From JAAXIE01 sp965263155 (GTDB taxonomy: Bacteria; Chloroflexota; Dehalococcoidia; Lucifugimonadales; JAAXIE01), in NCBI GenBank assembly GCA_965263155.1, contig OZ253586.1, positions 2,542,001-2,606,000 of the forward strand: a stretch of 64,000 nucleotides of DNA. Direction: 5' to 3'. The notes under the pieces are model-generated. The model worked only from the letters and a program-made list of their open reading frames with translations, ran no database searches and was not told where the DNA came from. Of this stretch, positions 18,801 through 27,997 are shown in pieces. Position 1 is the stretch's first letter. The number at the start of each line of letters is the position of its first letter. A program made the position numbers and the translations under genes.

Positions 18801-21800
18801 GTGGCGCCGTAGCATTACTCACGGCCTCCAGGCCCATGCCAGTTGCATCCTCGTAGGTCACCATCGCCCGCAGAAGCTTGCCAGCGTCTCTGCTCAACGG
18901 TGTGTAGCTGACCGTTGTAGCCCCGGAGACGACCTCCCAAACCAGGAGGTCTTCATCGGGCGAGACCTCCCATTGCCACATTTCATTCAGGACGCCGCCA
19001 TCGTCATCCGTGAGCGTCCCGGTCACAGACTCTCCGACTACCGGAGTTTCGGTGGACAGGCTCACCACCCCCGGTCTGTCCACCGGCAGAGTGGATGGGC
19101 TGATCGCGACCCTACCACCGCCTAATGCGTCGTCGTAGGCCACTATCACTCGCAACAGCTTACCGTCGTCATCCTCAGCGGTGGGCGTGTAGGTGGAAGC
19201 CGTCGCCCCAATGATAACCTCCCAGTCTGGCGTCCCCGCTCTCGGCGAGCGCTCCCACTTCCATACGTGGTTGGCCAGCATCCCATCAGGGTCGGCCAGC
19301 GTTGCCGTCACAGCCACACCTGCTACCGGAAGGGATGGCCTCAGCGTGAGCGTTCCCTCCTGGTCGACCCGCTCCGTCGCGTCGCTGATCGCCGTCCTAC
19401 CACTGCCCGTACGGTCGTCGTAGGTCACTACAACCCGCAACAGCACCCCTGCATCCTCCGACGCCACCGGCGTGTAACTGTTGGACAGCGCCCCCGGGAT
19501 GGTCGTCCAGACGCGGTTCGATTCGGCCCCGTGCGGAGACCTCTCCCATCGCCACATCTCGCCTTTGATGTTGCCGTCGGCGTCCACCAGCTCCGCCCCT
19601 GTCGGCTTCCCAACCACAGGCGTACGTGGCGACATGGTCACCGTCCCTGCTTGGTCCACCTGCGCCGTCGCCGCGCTGCTCGCCGTCCGCCCGTCGCCCG
19701 TCGCATCGGTGTAGACCACTATTGCCCGCAGTAACTCGGTCGCGTCACTCGTCTGCGGAATGTAGCTACTGGACTCGGCACCGGGGATGGCCTCCCACGA
19801 AGGGTCAGTCTTACCCGACCTCTCCCAATGCCACATCTCGTTATCTACTCCCACGTCGACGTCCGAGAGCATCGCGCTCAACACTGCACCCACCACCGGC
19901 ACAATGGAGTCCAGACTCACTACACCAGGCTTGCCCACACGACCGGTTGCAGGACTCGTCGCACTTCTGCCGCTGCGGATAGCACCGTCGTAGACCACTG
20001 AGACCCGCAGAAGCATCCCTTCATCAGCCGTCGTTGGCGAATACGTAGCGCCTTCCGCTCCCGGCACATCGCTCCACGACTGCATACCGCCACTCGGCGA
20101 CCACTGCCACTGCCACTCCGCGTTGGTCACCATGCCGTCTGGGTCAATCAGCGTTGCGGTCAGCTGGACGCCCACATCCGGGACATTGGAACTCAATCCC
20201 ACGGCTCCCCGCCGGTCCACCCGGTCTGTTAGCGCGCTGACGGCGGTCCTGCCGGTCCCTATTCCATCGCTATAAGTCACGGTGACACGCAGAAACGCGC
20301 CTACGTCGACAGGGGCTACCGGTGTGTAGCTCGCCAACTGCACTCCATCAATGGTCGCCCATGAGCCAGCGCTTCCCCCCAAGGATCTCTCCCACAACCA
20401 CACCTCGCCGGTAGTATCCCCGTCTTCATCAGTGAGCGCCGCCGTCAGTACTTCCCCCACCACCGGCATTGCTGGAGACAACGTAACCATGCCCCGCTGG
20501 TCAACCCGAGCAGTAGGGCCGCTGGCAGCGCTCCTGTTCGTTCCATTCCCGTCCCGATAAGTCACCTGAGCGCGTAGTACGCGCCCTGCATCCGTCGTGA
20601 CTGGCGTGTAGCTGGCCGCCGTCGCCCCAAGGATGATGGTCCACACAGGCTCCCCAGTTCCGGGCGAACTCTCCCAACTCCAAGTCTGGTCTTCCGGCGC
20701 ACTTTCCGGGTGAGAGAATCGGGCCGTCACAGGTTCGCCCACCTTGGCGTCGGGAGACAGCACCACCGTCCCAGGCTGGTAGACAGGCGCGGTAGGGACG
20801 CTGGTCGCACTCCGTCCGGTCCCCGTATTGTCGCTGTAGGTCGCCATGGCCCTGAGGCGATAGCCCGCGTCACCGGTCATCGGGGTATAGCTGCCTGCGA
20901 CTACCCCGACAATGACCAGCCAATCATCAGAGTTCCCGCTGATCGACCGGTGCCATTCCCACGTCTCTCCAGTCACGCCCTCATCCAAGTCGACAAGCAT
21001 TGCGCGAACTGGTTCCCCCACCTCGGGCTCCAGGGGTGACAGCTTGACTTCACCGGGCTGGTCGACAGCCGCGGTCGCCCCACTCCACGCCATCCTGCCC
21101 GTGGCGAGGGCATCACTGTAAGCAACAGTCGCACTTAGCAACATGCCCGCGTCCCCCGCAGACGGTGCGTAGCTCTTCAACTCCGCCCCCGGGATAGGGG
21201 TCCAACTAAGCAGTGGATGGTTGGGTGATCTTTCCCAACGCCAAGCTTCATCGGTGACACCACCGTCGGGATCGACAAGAGTCGCGGTCAACGCCGTGTC
21301 CACCACGGGCTCCACGGAGTCTAGAGTAACCACGCCCGGACTGCCCAGAGGCCCGGTGGGAATGCTGGCTGCAGCCCTCCTAGCCGTAGCATCGTCATAA
21401 GTCGCCACGGCACGCAGAAGCATTCCCGCCAACAATAATGGAGGATTGTAGGCAGCTAATTTCGCACCCGTGATCGGCCCCCAGCTCGGCTCGTCGCTTG
21501 CGGCCGAACTCTCCCAGTGCCACCCCACGTTCTCAATGCCCCCATCCCCGTCGGCCAATGTGGCTTGCATCATTCCGCCAGCCTCCGGCGTCTGCGTGGA
21601 CAACGTGACGACTCCTGGCCGGTCCACTACGCCGGTGGATGGGCTCTCCGCAGTCCGCCCGAGTCCAACGCCGTCGTCATAGGTCACCGTCACACGCAGT
21701 ATCTTGGCCCCGTCGGCATCGGTTGGCGTGTAGGCATCGAACACCGCGCCATCGATGTCAGCCCAGACCGCTTGGTCCTGCTTGGGGGATCTATACCATT

Positions 21801-24800
21801 GCCAAGTTTCCCTGGCGGCCTTATCAAGGTCGGTGAGAGTCGCGATGACTTCCTTGCCCACCGCCAACTCGGTGTAGGTGGAAAGGTCGACCGTTCCCGG
21901 TTGGTCGACCCGCTCCGTCGAGAGGCTGATTGCCCTCTTACCAGAACCAGCCCCGTCGTCATAGGTCACCGTCATTCGTAGGACCTTGCCCGCGTCACCT
22001 TCCACCGGCTTGTAACTACTGGACTGCGCCCCCGGGACGGGCATCCAAACCCGCTCGGACTCTGTACCATATGGCGATATCTCCCACCGCCACACCTGAT
22101 TCGTCTTCTTCCCATCGGGGTCGATGAGCTCCGCGTCCTGCCAGACGCCCACTTCTGGCATGTCCACCATCATGTTCCTGGACTTCACGCTGACCGTTCC
22201 CCGTCGATCAACCCGCATGTTGGCCGAAGCGGTTGCCATCCGCCCGCTCCCACTCCCGTCGGTGTAGGCCACCACCACGCGCAACCGCTTGCCCGCATCC
22301 CCAGCTACGGGCGTGTAGTGGGCAAGATTAGCATCAGCAATGGGCGACCACACCGGGTCGGATTGTGCGGACGAGCTCTTCCACTGCCACACCTGATCCG
22401 CGACGATCCCGTCAGCGTCGGTCAGCGTCGCAGCCAAGGCGACATCCACCACCGGTATGGTGGCATCAAGGCTGACCTCGCCAGGTTTGCCCACCTTCTG
22501 AGTCGAGGCACTGACCGCGCTCCTCGCGCTGCCGATGGCATCGTCGTAGCTCACCATGGCACGGAGCGCCATCTCCTCATCAGCGGCCACCGGCGTGTAG
22601 CTCGCCTCATATGCATCAGAGATATCGCTCCACAAGGGCGTCCCTGTGCTGACCGAACTCTGCCACTGCCAGATCACCCCCACCACGCCTCCATCCGCAT
22701 CCGCCAGCGTCGCAGTCACCGCGATGCCCACATCTGGTACGCTCGTGCTCAACGTCACTGCCCCACGCTGGTCTACACGGTTTGTGGGAGCACTGGTGGC
22801 GCCCCTCCCGGAGCCCGTCCCATCGGTATAGGTCACGACTACCCGCAGGACCTTCCCCTTATCGTCGGGGACCACTGGTGTGTAGGTGCTGGATTGGGTC
22901 ACACTTATTACGCTCCACTCAGGGATGCCTATCCCGGGAGACCTCTCCCACTCCCATACCTGGCTCGTTACGTCGCCATCCGCGTCCGTCAGCGTAGCCG
23001 TCACAGCTTCTCCCACCACCGGCTGCTGTGGCGACAGCGTCACCGCACCCTTCTGGTCCACCGCCGCCGTCGCCGCAGACACAGCCTCTCTACCGGTCCC
23101 CACAGCGTCGTCGTAACTCACCATCGCCCTCAGCAGCCTGCCCGCATCGTCCAATACCGGCGTGTATGTGACTGCATCTCCCCTGTTGATGGTGCTCCAC
23201 CTCAGCTCGCCCTCATCCGGCGAGCTCTCCCACTGCCACACCTCGATTGCAACGCCACCGTCCGCATCGGAGAGCGTCGCCCTTATCTCAGCTCCCACTA
23301 TAGGTGCATCCGATGAAAGAGTGATGGTCCCCCGCTGGTCCAAACGCGCAGTAGCATCGCTGGAGGCCATCCTGCCCCTGCCTGTCGGGTCGTCATAGGT
23401 GACGACCGCCCTCAGCAGTTCCCCTGCCAAAGACGGCGATGGTGTGTACGTCGCACTCTCCGCACCCGATATCGTCGTCCACTCCGGAAGGTCTTGGTCC
23501 GGCGATCTCTCCCACTGCCACCCTGCGTTAAGGACCCCGCCATCACCGTCCGTCAGAGTCGCTGTCAACGCCTCCCCGACCACCGGCATACTTGTCGTCA
23601 GCGTGACTACCCCCGGTCTGTCCACCGGCAGAGTGGATGGACCAATCGCGACCCGGCCGGTACCTATGTGGTCGTCATACGTGACAGTGACACGTAATAT
23701 CTTCCCGCCATCATCCTCAGCACTCGGCGCATAGGCGCTGGTCGTCGCCCCAGTGATCACCTCCCACTCCGGCGTACCCGACCTCAGCGAGCGTTCCCAA
23801 TTCCACACTTGATTCGACACCATCCCATCGGCATCCGTCAGCGTCGCCATCACAGCGTGCCCCGCCACAGGTGGCGACGGACTCATCGAGAGCGTACCCG
23901 CCCGATCGACCCGCTCCGTAGCACTACTGGTGGCAGTTCTCCCCGTGCCCGTCCCATCTTCGTAGCTGACCGTCACCCGCAGCAGTTTCCCCGAATCGTC
24001 TGATGCCACTGGTGTGTAACTGCTGGTTTGCGCCCCCGCGATGACAGTCCACACCAGTTCCGACTCAGTCCCGTACGGTGACCTCTCCCACCGCCACCTC
24101 TGATTCGCTTCCATCCCGTCAGGGTCGCTCAGCGTTGCCTTCACAGCCTTCCCCACCACCGGCGTCTGCGGCGACACCGTGACGATTCCTAGCTGGTCAA
24201 CACGCCCGGTGGGGGCGCTTCCAGCCATCCGCCCAGCCCCGCTCCCGTCGGTATAGGTCACCACCACCCACAACCGCTTGCCCGCATCCCCAGCTACGGG
24301 GGTGTAGCTAGCAGAGTTAGCATCAGCAATGGACGACCACACCGGATCGGGTTGTGCCGGCGAATTCTCCCATTGCCACACATGATCGGCCAGACTGCCG
24401 TCTGGGTCGGTCAGAGTCGCCGTCAACTCATCCCCCACCACCGGTATGGCAGCATCAAGGCTGACCTCGCCAGGTTTGCCCACCTTCTGAGTCGAGGCAC
24501 TCACCGCATTCCTCGCACTGCCGATACCGTCGTCGTAGCTCACCATGGTCCGCAACAATTTGCCCTCATCAGCCGCCACCGGCGTGTAGGCAGCCGCATC
24601 GGCATCAGAGATGTCACCCCATGAAGGCGTCCCTGTACCCGCCGCCGTCTGCCACTGCCAGACCACACCCCTTACGCCTCCATCCGGATCCGCCAGCGTC
24701 GCCGTTACCTCCATCCCCACATCAGGTACACTCGTGCTCAGCGTCACGGCACCACGTTGGTCTACTCGCTCCGTCGGTGCACTGGTCGCACCCCTTCCGG

Positions 24801-26937
24801 AACCCGTCCCATCGGTATAGGTCACCACCACCCGCAGCAGCTTCCCCGCATCCTCAGGGGCAGTCGGCGTATAGCTCGCAGACGGTGCCCCGCTGATTGC
24901 ACTCCACTCAGGCTCGCCCGTGCCCGACGACCTCTCCCACTGCCATGCCTGATTCGTGATGTCGCCATCTGCGTCTGTCAGCGTCGCCGTCACAGCTTCT
25001 CCCACCACCGGCTGCTGTGGCGACAGTGTCACCGCACCCTTCTGGTCCACCGCCGCCGTCGCCTCAGACACTGCGCTCCTCCCCGTCCCCACAGCGTCGT
25101 CGTAACTCACCATCGCCCGTAGTAGCCTGCCCGCATCGTCCGATACCGGCGTATACGTGGCTCCATCTGCCCTAGTGATGGTGCTCCACATCAGCTGCTC
25201 TTGGTCGGGCGATCTTTCCCATGCCCATGCTTGGTTCGTCACATCGCCGTCGGCGTCGGTCAGCGTCGCCGTCACTGCTTCGCCCACCACAGGCTCGGCG
25301 GATGACAGCGTGACCCGGCCTTCTTGGTCGAGTGGCGCCGTAGCATCGCTGACAGCCACTCTGCCCCTGCCTGTCGCGTCGTCGTAAGCGACTATCGCCC
25401 TCAGCAGCTTCCCTGCCAGCGACGCCGATGGTGTGTACGTCGCACTCTCCGCACCCGATATCGTCATCCACACTGGAGGGTCTTGGTCCGGCCAGCTCTC
25501 CCACTGCCACACCGCGTTCAGGACCCCGCCATCACCGTCCGTCAGAGTCGCCGTCACTAGCTCTCCCGCCACTGGCGTTGTGGTAGACAAGCTGACCACC
25601 CCGAGAAGGTCCACAGCTAGCGTCGATGGGCTGACCGCACTGCGATCAGTCCCGAAAGCGTCATCGTACCCAACGGTCACTCGCAGTATCTTCCCACCAT
25701 CATCCGCAGCAGTAGGCGTATAAGTAGCCGTCGTAGGTCCAGATATCTCCTCCCAATCCGGCGTACCCGTCCTCGGCGAGCGTTCCCACTTCCACACTTC
25801 GCTGCTCACCATTCCATCGAGGTCTGTCAGCGTCGCCGTCACAGCCTGCCCCGCCACAGGCGGCGACGGACTCATCGCGACCACACCCTCCCTGTCGACC
25901 CGCTCCGTAGCACTGCTGCTGGCAGTTCTCCCCGTGCCCGTGCCGTCGTCGTAGGTCACCATTACTCGGAGAAGCTTCCCCGAATCCTCTGCAGCCATCG
26001 GCGTGTAGCTACTGGTTTGAGCCCCCGCGATGGCAGTCCACACCAGTTCCGACTCAGTCCCATACGGTGACCTCGCCCACCTCCATACCTGATTCGCTTC
26101 CATCCCGTCGGGGTCACTCAGCGTTGCCTTCACAGCCTTCCCCACCACCGGCGTCTGCGGCGATATTGTCACCTTCCCTACTTGGTCGACACGCAAGGTG
26201 GAGGCGCTTCCAGCCATCCGCTCAGGCCCGCTCCCGTCGGTGTAGGTCACCACCACCCGCAACCGCTTGCCCGCATCCCCACTTACGGGGGTGTAGCTGG
26301 CCGCCGCCGTCCCGGAGAGGGATTCCCAAGACGGCAGACCTACCCCCGGCGAACTCTCCCATTGCCACACATGATCGGCCAGACTGCCGTCTATATCGGT
26401 CAGCGTCGCCGTCAACTCATCTCCCACCACCGGTGCAGTGGAATTCAGACTGACCTCACCGGGTTTCCCCACCTTCTGAGTTGCAGCACTGACCGCACTC
26501 CTAGCGCTGCCGATAGCGTCATCGTAGCTCACCATGGTCCGCAATAATTTACCCTCATCAGCCGCCACCGGCGTGTAGCTCGACTCATCTGCATCAGAGA
26601 TGTCCCCCCATGAAGGCGTCCCTGTACCCGCCGCCGTCTGCCACTGCCAGACCACACCCCTTACGCCTCCATCCGCGTCCGCCCGCGTCGCCGTTATCGC
26701 GATGCCCACATCCGGTACGCTCGTGCTCAACGTCACCGCACCACGTTGGTCTACTCGCTCCGTCGGTGCACTGGTGGCACTCCTCCCGGAACCCGTCCCG
26801 TCACTGTAGGCAACCGTGACTTGCAGCAGCTTCCCCGCATCCTCAGGGGCAGTCGGCGTGTAGCTCGTAGACTCAGCCCCGCTGATGGAGCTCCACTCAG
26901 GCTCGCCCGTGCCCGGCGACCTCTCCCACTGCCCCAA
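15877..26937 (-). CDS. Giant repeat surface protein with cadherin domains, 5'-truncated
   Basis: This 3,686-residue frame encodes a cell-surface, probably adhesive, protein. Residues 1 to ~3080 are about 32 units of ~95 residues. Each unit runs from a G-V-V-x-L-S strand, through a TATLTDxDG turn and a WQWExS core, to SYTP, LLRxxVTYDDG and GRxAxS strands, an Ig-like pattern. Four cadherin-like repeats follow (~3090-3480), with Ca2+-binding DPDGD and DVNEPP motifs. Then comes an acidic Thr/Ser/Pro-rich stalk and a C-terminal transmembrane helix (PLWLVLVIVALVCLDAVLLVTLF) with a short basic tail. The apparent TTG start at 26937 lies inside a unit (GQWERSPG) and there is no signal peptide, so the 5' part has been lost. 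Without an export signal this copy is probably silent unless joined to another 5' end. Confidence 0.9.
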   Translation of the reverse strand: MGQWERSPGTGEPEWSSISGAESTSYTPTAPEDAGKLLQVTVAYSDGTGSGRSATSAPTERVDQRGAVTLSTSVPDVGIAITATRADADGGVRGVVWQWQTAAGTGTPSWGDISDADESSYTPVAADEGKLLRTMVSYDDAIGSARSAVSAATQKVGKPGEVSLNSTAPVVGDELTATLTDIDGSLADHVWQWESSPGVGLPSWESLSGTAAASYTPVSGDAGKRLRVVVTYTDGSGPERMAGSASTLRVDQVGKVTISPQTPVVGKAVKATLSDPDGMEANQVWRWARSPYGTESELVWTAIAGAQTSSYTPMAAEDSGKLLRVMVTYDDGTGTGRTASSSATERVDREGVVAMSPSPPVAGQAVTATLTDLDGMVSSEVWKWERSPRTGTPDWEEISGPTTATYTPTAADDGGKILRVTVGYDDAFGTDRSAVSPSTLAVDLLGVVSLSTTTPVAGELVTATLTDGDGGVLNAVWQWESWPDQDPPVWMTISGAESATYTPSASLAGKLLRAIVAYDDATGRGRVAVSDATAPLDQEGRVTLSSAEPVVGEAVTATLTDADGDVTNQAWAWERSPDQEQLMWSTITRADGATYTPVSDDAGRLLRAMVSYDDAVGTGRSAVSEATAAVDQKGAVTLSPQQPVVGEAVTATLTDADGDITNQAWQWERSSGTGEPEWSAISGAPSASYTPTAPEDAGKLLRVVVTYTDGTGSGRGATSAPTERVDQRGAVTLSTSVPDVGMEVTATLADPDGGVRGVVWQWQTAAGTGTPSWGDISDADAAAYTPVAADEGKLLRTMVSYDDGIGSARNAVSASTQKVGKPGEVSLDAAIPVVGDELTATLTDPDGSLADHVWQWENSPAQPDPVWSSIADANSASYTPVAGDAGKRLWVVVTYTDGSGAGRMAGSAPTGRVDQLGIVTVSPQTPVVGKAVKATLSDPDGMEANQRWRWERSPYGTESELVWTVIAGAQTSSYTPVASDDSGKLLRVTVSYEDGTGTGRTATSSATERVDRAGTLSMSPSPPVAGHAVMATLTDADGMVSNQVWNWERSLRSGTPEWEVITGATTSAYAPSAEDDGGKILRVTVTYDDHIGTGRVAIGPSTLPVDRPGVVTLTTSMPVVGEALTATLTDGDGGVLNAGWQWERSPDQDLPEWTTISGAESATYTPSPSLAGELLRAVVTYDDPTGRGRMASSDATARLDQRGTITLSSDAPIVGAEIRATLSDADGGVAIEVWQWESSPDEGELRWSTINRGDAVTYTPVLDDAGRLLRAMVSYDDAVGTGREAVSAATAAVDQKGAVTLSPQQPVVGEAVTATLTDADGDVTSQVWEWERSPGIGIPEWSVISVTQSSTYTPVVPDDKGKVLRVVVTYTDGTGSGRGATSAPTNRVDQRGAVTLSTSVPDVGIAVTATLADADGGVVGVIWQWQSSVSTGTPLWSDISDAYEASYTPVAADEEMALRAMVSYDDAIGSARSAVSASTQKVGKPGEVSLDATIPVVDVALAATLTDADGIVADQVWQWKSSSAQSDPVWSPIADANLAHYTPVAGDAGKRLRVVVAYTDGSGSGRMATASANMRVDRRGTVSVKSRNMMVDMPEVGVWQDAELIDPDGKKTNQVWRWEISPYGTESERVWMPVPGAQSSSYKPVEGDAGKVLRMTVTYDDGAGSGKRAISLSTERVDQPGTVDLSTYTELAVGKEVIATLTDLDKAARETWQWYRSPKQDQAVWADIDGAVFDAYTPTDADGAKILRVTVTYDDGVGLGRTAESPSTGVVDRPGVVTLSTQTPEAGGMMQATLADGDGGIENVGWHWESSAASDEPSWGPITGAKLAAYNPPLLLAGMLLRAVATYDDATARRAAASIPTGPLGSPGVVTLDSVEPVVDTALTATLVDPDGGVTDEAWRWERSPNHPLLSWTPIPGAELKSYAPSAGDAGMLLSATVAYSDALATGRMAWSGATAAVDQPGEVKLSPLEPEVGEPVRAMLVDLDEGVTGETWEWHRSISGNSDDWLVIVGVVAGSYTPMTGDAGYRLRAMATYSDNTGTGRSATSVPTAPVYQPGTVVLSPDAKVGEPVTARFSHPESAPEDQTWSWESSPGTGEPVWTIILGATAASYTPVTTDAGRVLRAQVTYRDGNGTNRSAASGPTARVDQRGMVTLSPAMPVVGEVLTAALTDEDGDTTGEVWLWERSLGGSAGSWATIDGVQLASYTPVAPVDVGAFLRVTVTYSDGIGTGRTAVSALTDRVDRRGAVGLSSNVPDVGVQLTATLIDPDGMVTNAEWQWQWSPSGGMQSWSDVPGAEGATYSPTTADEGMLLRVSVVYDGAIRSGRSATSPATGRVGKPGVVSLDSIVPVVGAVLSAMLSDVDVGVDNEMWHWERSGKTDPSWEAIPGAESSSYIPQTSDATELLRAIVVYTDATGDGRTASSAATAQVDQAGTVTMSPRTPVVGKPTGAELVDADGNIKGEMWRWERSPHGAESNRVWTTIPGALSNSYTPVASEDAGVLLRVVVTYDDRTGSGRTAISDATERVDQEGTLTLRPSLPVAGVAVTATLADPDGMLANHVWKWERSPRAGTPDWEVIIGATASTYTPTAEDDDGKLLRVIVAYDDALGGGRVAISPSTLPVDRPGVVSLSTETPVVGESVTGTLTDDDGGVLNEMWQWEVSPDEDLLVWEVVSGATTVSYTPLSRDAGKLLRAMVTYEDATGMGLEAVSNATAPLDQRGTVTLRPNEPLVGEAVTATLTDADGGVTNSVWVWQSPADQEELVWDAITRAHGATYTPVLEDTGKLLRATVTYDDGTGSGRSAMSPPTLAVDQLGVVGLSTYAPIVGEVVVGTLTDADGDITNELWQWESSPLQPEPVWTSIVGAESPSYTPQAMDAGELLRATVRYDDGTDIRRSAISLPTVAVDQLGSVGLSTYAPVVGEEVVGTLTDGDGDLTHEAWQWESSPELAEAVWTPIVGAESSSYTPLAVDAGRLLRVTVIYGDGTGIRRLAISPPTVGVDQLGVVGLSTYAPIVGEAVVGTLSDADSDVANETWQWESSPAQPEPVWAPIVGAMSHTYIPESSNHGNLLRATVAYDDGTGTGRKAASVAAGPVVGPAVVVTLSPSGADAAPAVVLFNFPPSFAEGGEASREIAIGRPGARAGVPVMATDLNGDGLTYLLTGKDSAFFEVDPASGQVSIAKRLIYLRPGVYQVTLHAADPKGGVGSLVLSITVLQLTVPVFGEGTAATRSVPENSPVDTVVGFPVHATDPDGDTLAYSLSGTDELAFRVDAGTGQIRTSEILDREIRPTYKVEVRVEDGRGGQDSIDVNIEVSDVNEPPILSSLISTYFIVGENSPSGTAVGEPFTALDPEEDRLAYFLSGDDASAFAIGTNTGQVMTKERLDHESRASYGMKVGVKDGRGGSDEVGLSIEVTDVNEAPTFSRETVVVLALPENSPAGAVVGEPLLANDPEGDTLAYSLSGDGSGAFAMEAKTGLMVAKRPFDFESRSSYLVRVTAGDGMGGHGSIYVTVNVMDVEELVPETPEEAISKSTTSADVLPASHADTVPEVIAPVDVVASDSTDDLSMGAGTATNSRSDTGPASPFTDFSDTGPEAAVVTTEVVATVEAWEPVAVSEEGPEVDETAGLAPTIVLSEGSISEAPPVAPPPIVPIVVSPLTAPQPFPLWLVLVIVALVCLDAVLLVTLFYRVWGRP
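17690..26937 (-). repeat. Tandem Ig-like units in seven-unit super-repeats
   Basis: Successive units begin with a repeating series of linkers: DQRGAVTLSTSVPDVG, GKPGEVSL, VTISPQTPVVG, MSPSPPVAG, PGVV-type, LDQ-type and DQKGAVTLSPQQPVVG. This series of seven recurs four times (units 1-7, 8-14, 15-21 and 24-30, the last with extra copies of the seventh type). The first two blocks, nearest the truncated end, are the most alike. This indicates amplification in ~2-kb steps of seven units. Confidence 0.8.
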
Positions 26938-26998
26938 AACTCGATTCCCATAGCTATAATTGGTGTTCGCACCATCTCGTTACCACTTTTGCTATCAC
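26926..26998 (-). other. Putative recombination site A at the truncated end of the giant surface gene
   Basis: This 73-bp stretch abuts the broken 5' end of the surface gene. It shares with 60305-60376 the blocks CACTTTTGCTATCAC (right end, part of a 21/22 match), TAGCTATA in the middle and CCACTGCC at the left, with spacings that differ by only one or two bases. GGTGTTCGCACC inside it can form a small hairpin. The outer CCACTGCC also occurs in ordinary repeat units, so only the first two blocks carry real weight. Confidence 0.5.
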
Positions 26999-27070
26999 AG
27001 TCGTGCCTCACCCTAGCGCGATGGTTTTCTGCCTCCCCTAACCCGATAATTATTTGTGAGGGGGTGGCAT

Positions 27071-27148
27071 TTGAACTGGCGCCTGTTGCTGTTGGGTTTG
27101 GGTATCTTCGCGCTCTTGCTCATATACAACAAGTGTGTCCAGGGCTAG
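27071..27148 (+). CDS. Possible single-helix small membrane peptide
   Basis: A 25-residue frame starts at a TTG a few bases after a GAGGGGGTGG ribosome site and reads NWRLLLLGLGIFALLLIYNKC: one hydrophobic helix with a basic or polar end. It lies just outside recombination site A. It could be a small membrane peptide, the severed leader of an exported protein, or chance. Evidence is limited to the ribosome site and the hydrophobic pattern. Confidence 0.3.
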   Translation: MNWRLLLLGLGIFALLLIYNKCVQG

Positions 27149-27997
27149 GGTAGAGGTTCGATAGAACTCTCTATGGATGACTACCGTGCGGCGTGGCGAG
27201 CCGCCCGCTTGCCAGTCTTGGTGATGCCAATCCCGCACGCCGTCCACGGGGACCGCTCGACTGTCGGAAACGCCGGAGGCTCTATTCGCCCAAGCTCGGC
27301 GCTCAATTCCTCAATTGTGCGCTCGCCGACCTGCTGCCCGACCACTGCCCTGTCCTAATTGACGGCCGTCTTCCATCTGTGCCATGCGGTTCTTCTCGTG
27401 GTTGCCGGATATTTCAAGTCGCCCTGCCCTCGTGGGTCCTTTTATGCAGCGGAGGGGATGAAGAAGCCTAGGAGAGACTTCCATGCAGTTCCCTTCGGGG
27501 CAATGCATGAAGGCACTCTCCCGCGACCTCCGGTACCGATCTACACCCAGCCTGAATGGTTGCGCAACCCCTTGGCTGGTACGCGAACATGCATGAGTCG
27601 ACGGTCTATCCCCGCCCACGCGGGGGAACCGGCTGCCACCTGGGTAGTCTGGACCCATCGAGCAGATGTCGTTCCCGTTTCGGATCGTTTCAGTTCCACC
27701 TGGACACGGAGCTGGGCACGGGCGCTGACGCGGCCCTGTCTCGAAGGGGATCGGGCCGCTGGCATCTGCTCTGTAGTCGTACCCTGCATGTTCCCCCAGC
27801 GTCGGTGTACGTGCTAAACTCAAGCTCGCTTCACATTGGCAAGCGTGGCGCAGTGTGAACATGGCGGACTGACCGCGTGGTGTGATCTTCGCGTCGATAG
27901 TCCAATAGACCGGCCTAAGGCTGCTTTTCGGTACGCTTGATGTTACCCCGTCTACGTGTAAGCCGTTTGAGCCACCTTCGCGGAGAGGAGTAGGGCG
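27149..27997. other. Intergenic region at the left edge of the defence island
   Basis: I find no credible gene in these 849 nt. Several overlapping frames on both strands lack ribosome sites and known motifs. The only recognisable item is the lone CRISPR-repeat-like sequence at 27602-27630. Confidence 0.5.
27602..27630 (+). CRISPR. Orphan type I-E-like CRISPR repeat
   Basis: A 29-nt sequence has the I-E repeat layout: a GGTCTATC flank, the dyad CCCCGC-CCAC-GCGGGG, and a GGAACC end. Its translations give the IPAHAGEP and SPAWAGID peptides typical of false ORFs called over such repeats. No second copy lies about 61 nt to either side, and no cas gene is in the window, so this is one relic repeat and not an array. 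Confidence 0.5.

Noticed and set aside
16444..26819. Many long open frames antisense to the giant surface gene
   Set aside because: They recur with the repeat period, lack ribosome sites and are His/Arg/Pro-rich as expected from antisense reading of the repeat.
15877..26937. A diversity-generating retroelement acting on the repeat surface gene
   Set aside because: No reverse transcriptase or template-repeat pair is visible anywhere in the window; variation among units looks like ordinary duplication and divergence.
27602..27800. A CRISPR array
   Set aside because: Only one repeat-like unit is present; checking about 61 nt to either side shows no second copy, and no cas genes lie in the window.
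27359..27862. Overlapping frames of 80-180 codons containing IPAHAGEP or SPAWAGID
   Set aside because: These peptides are the usual artefact of translating a CRISPR-type repeat; there is no ribosome site or family similarity.
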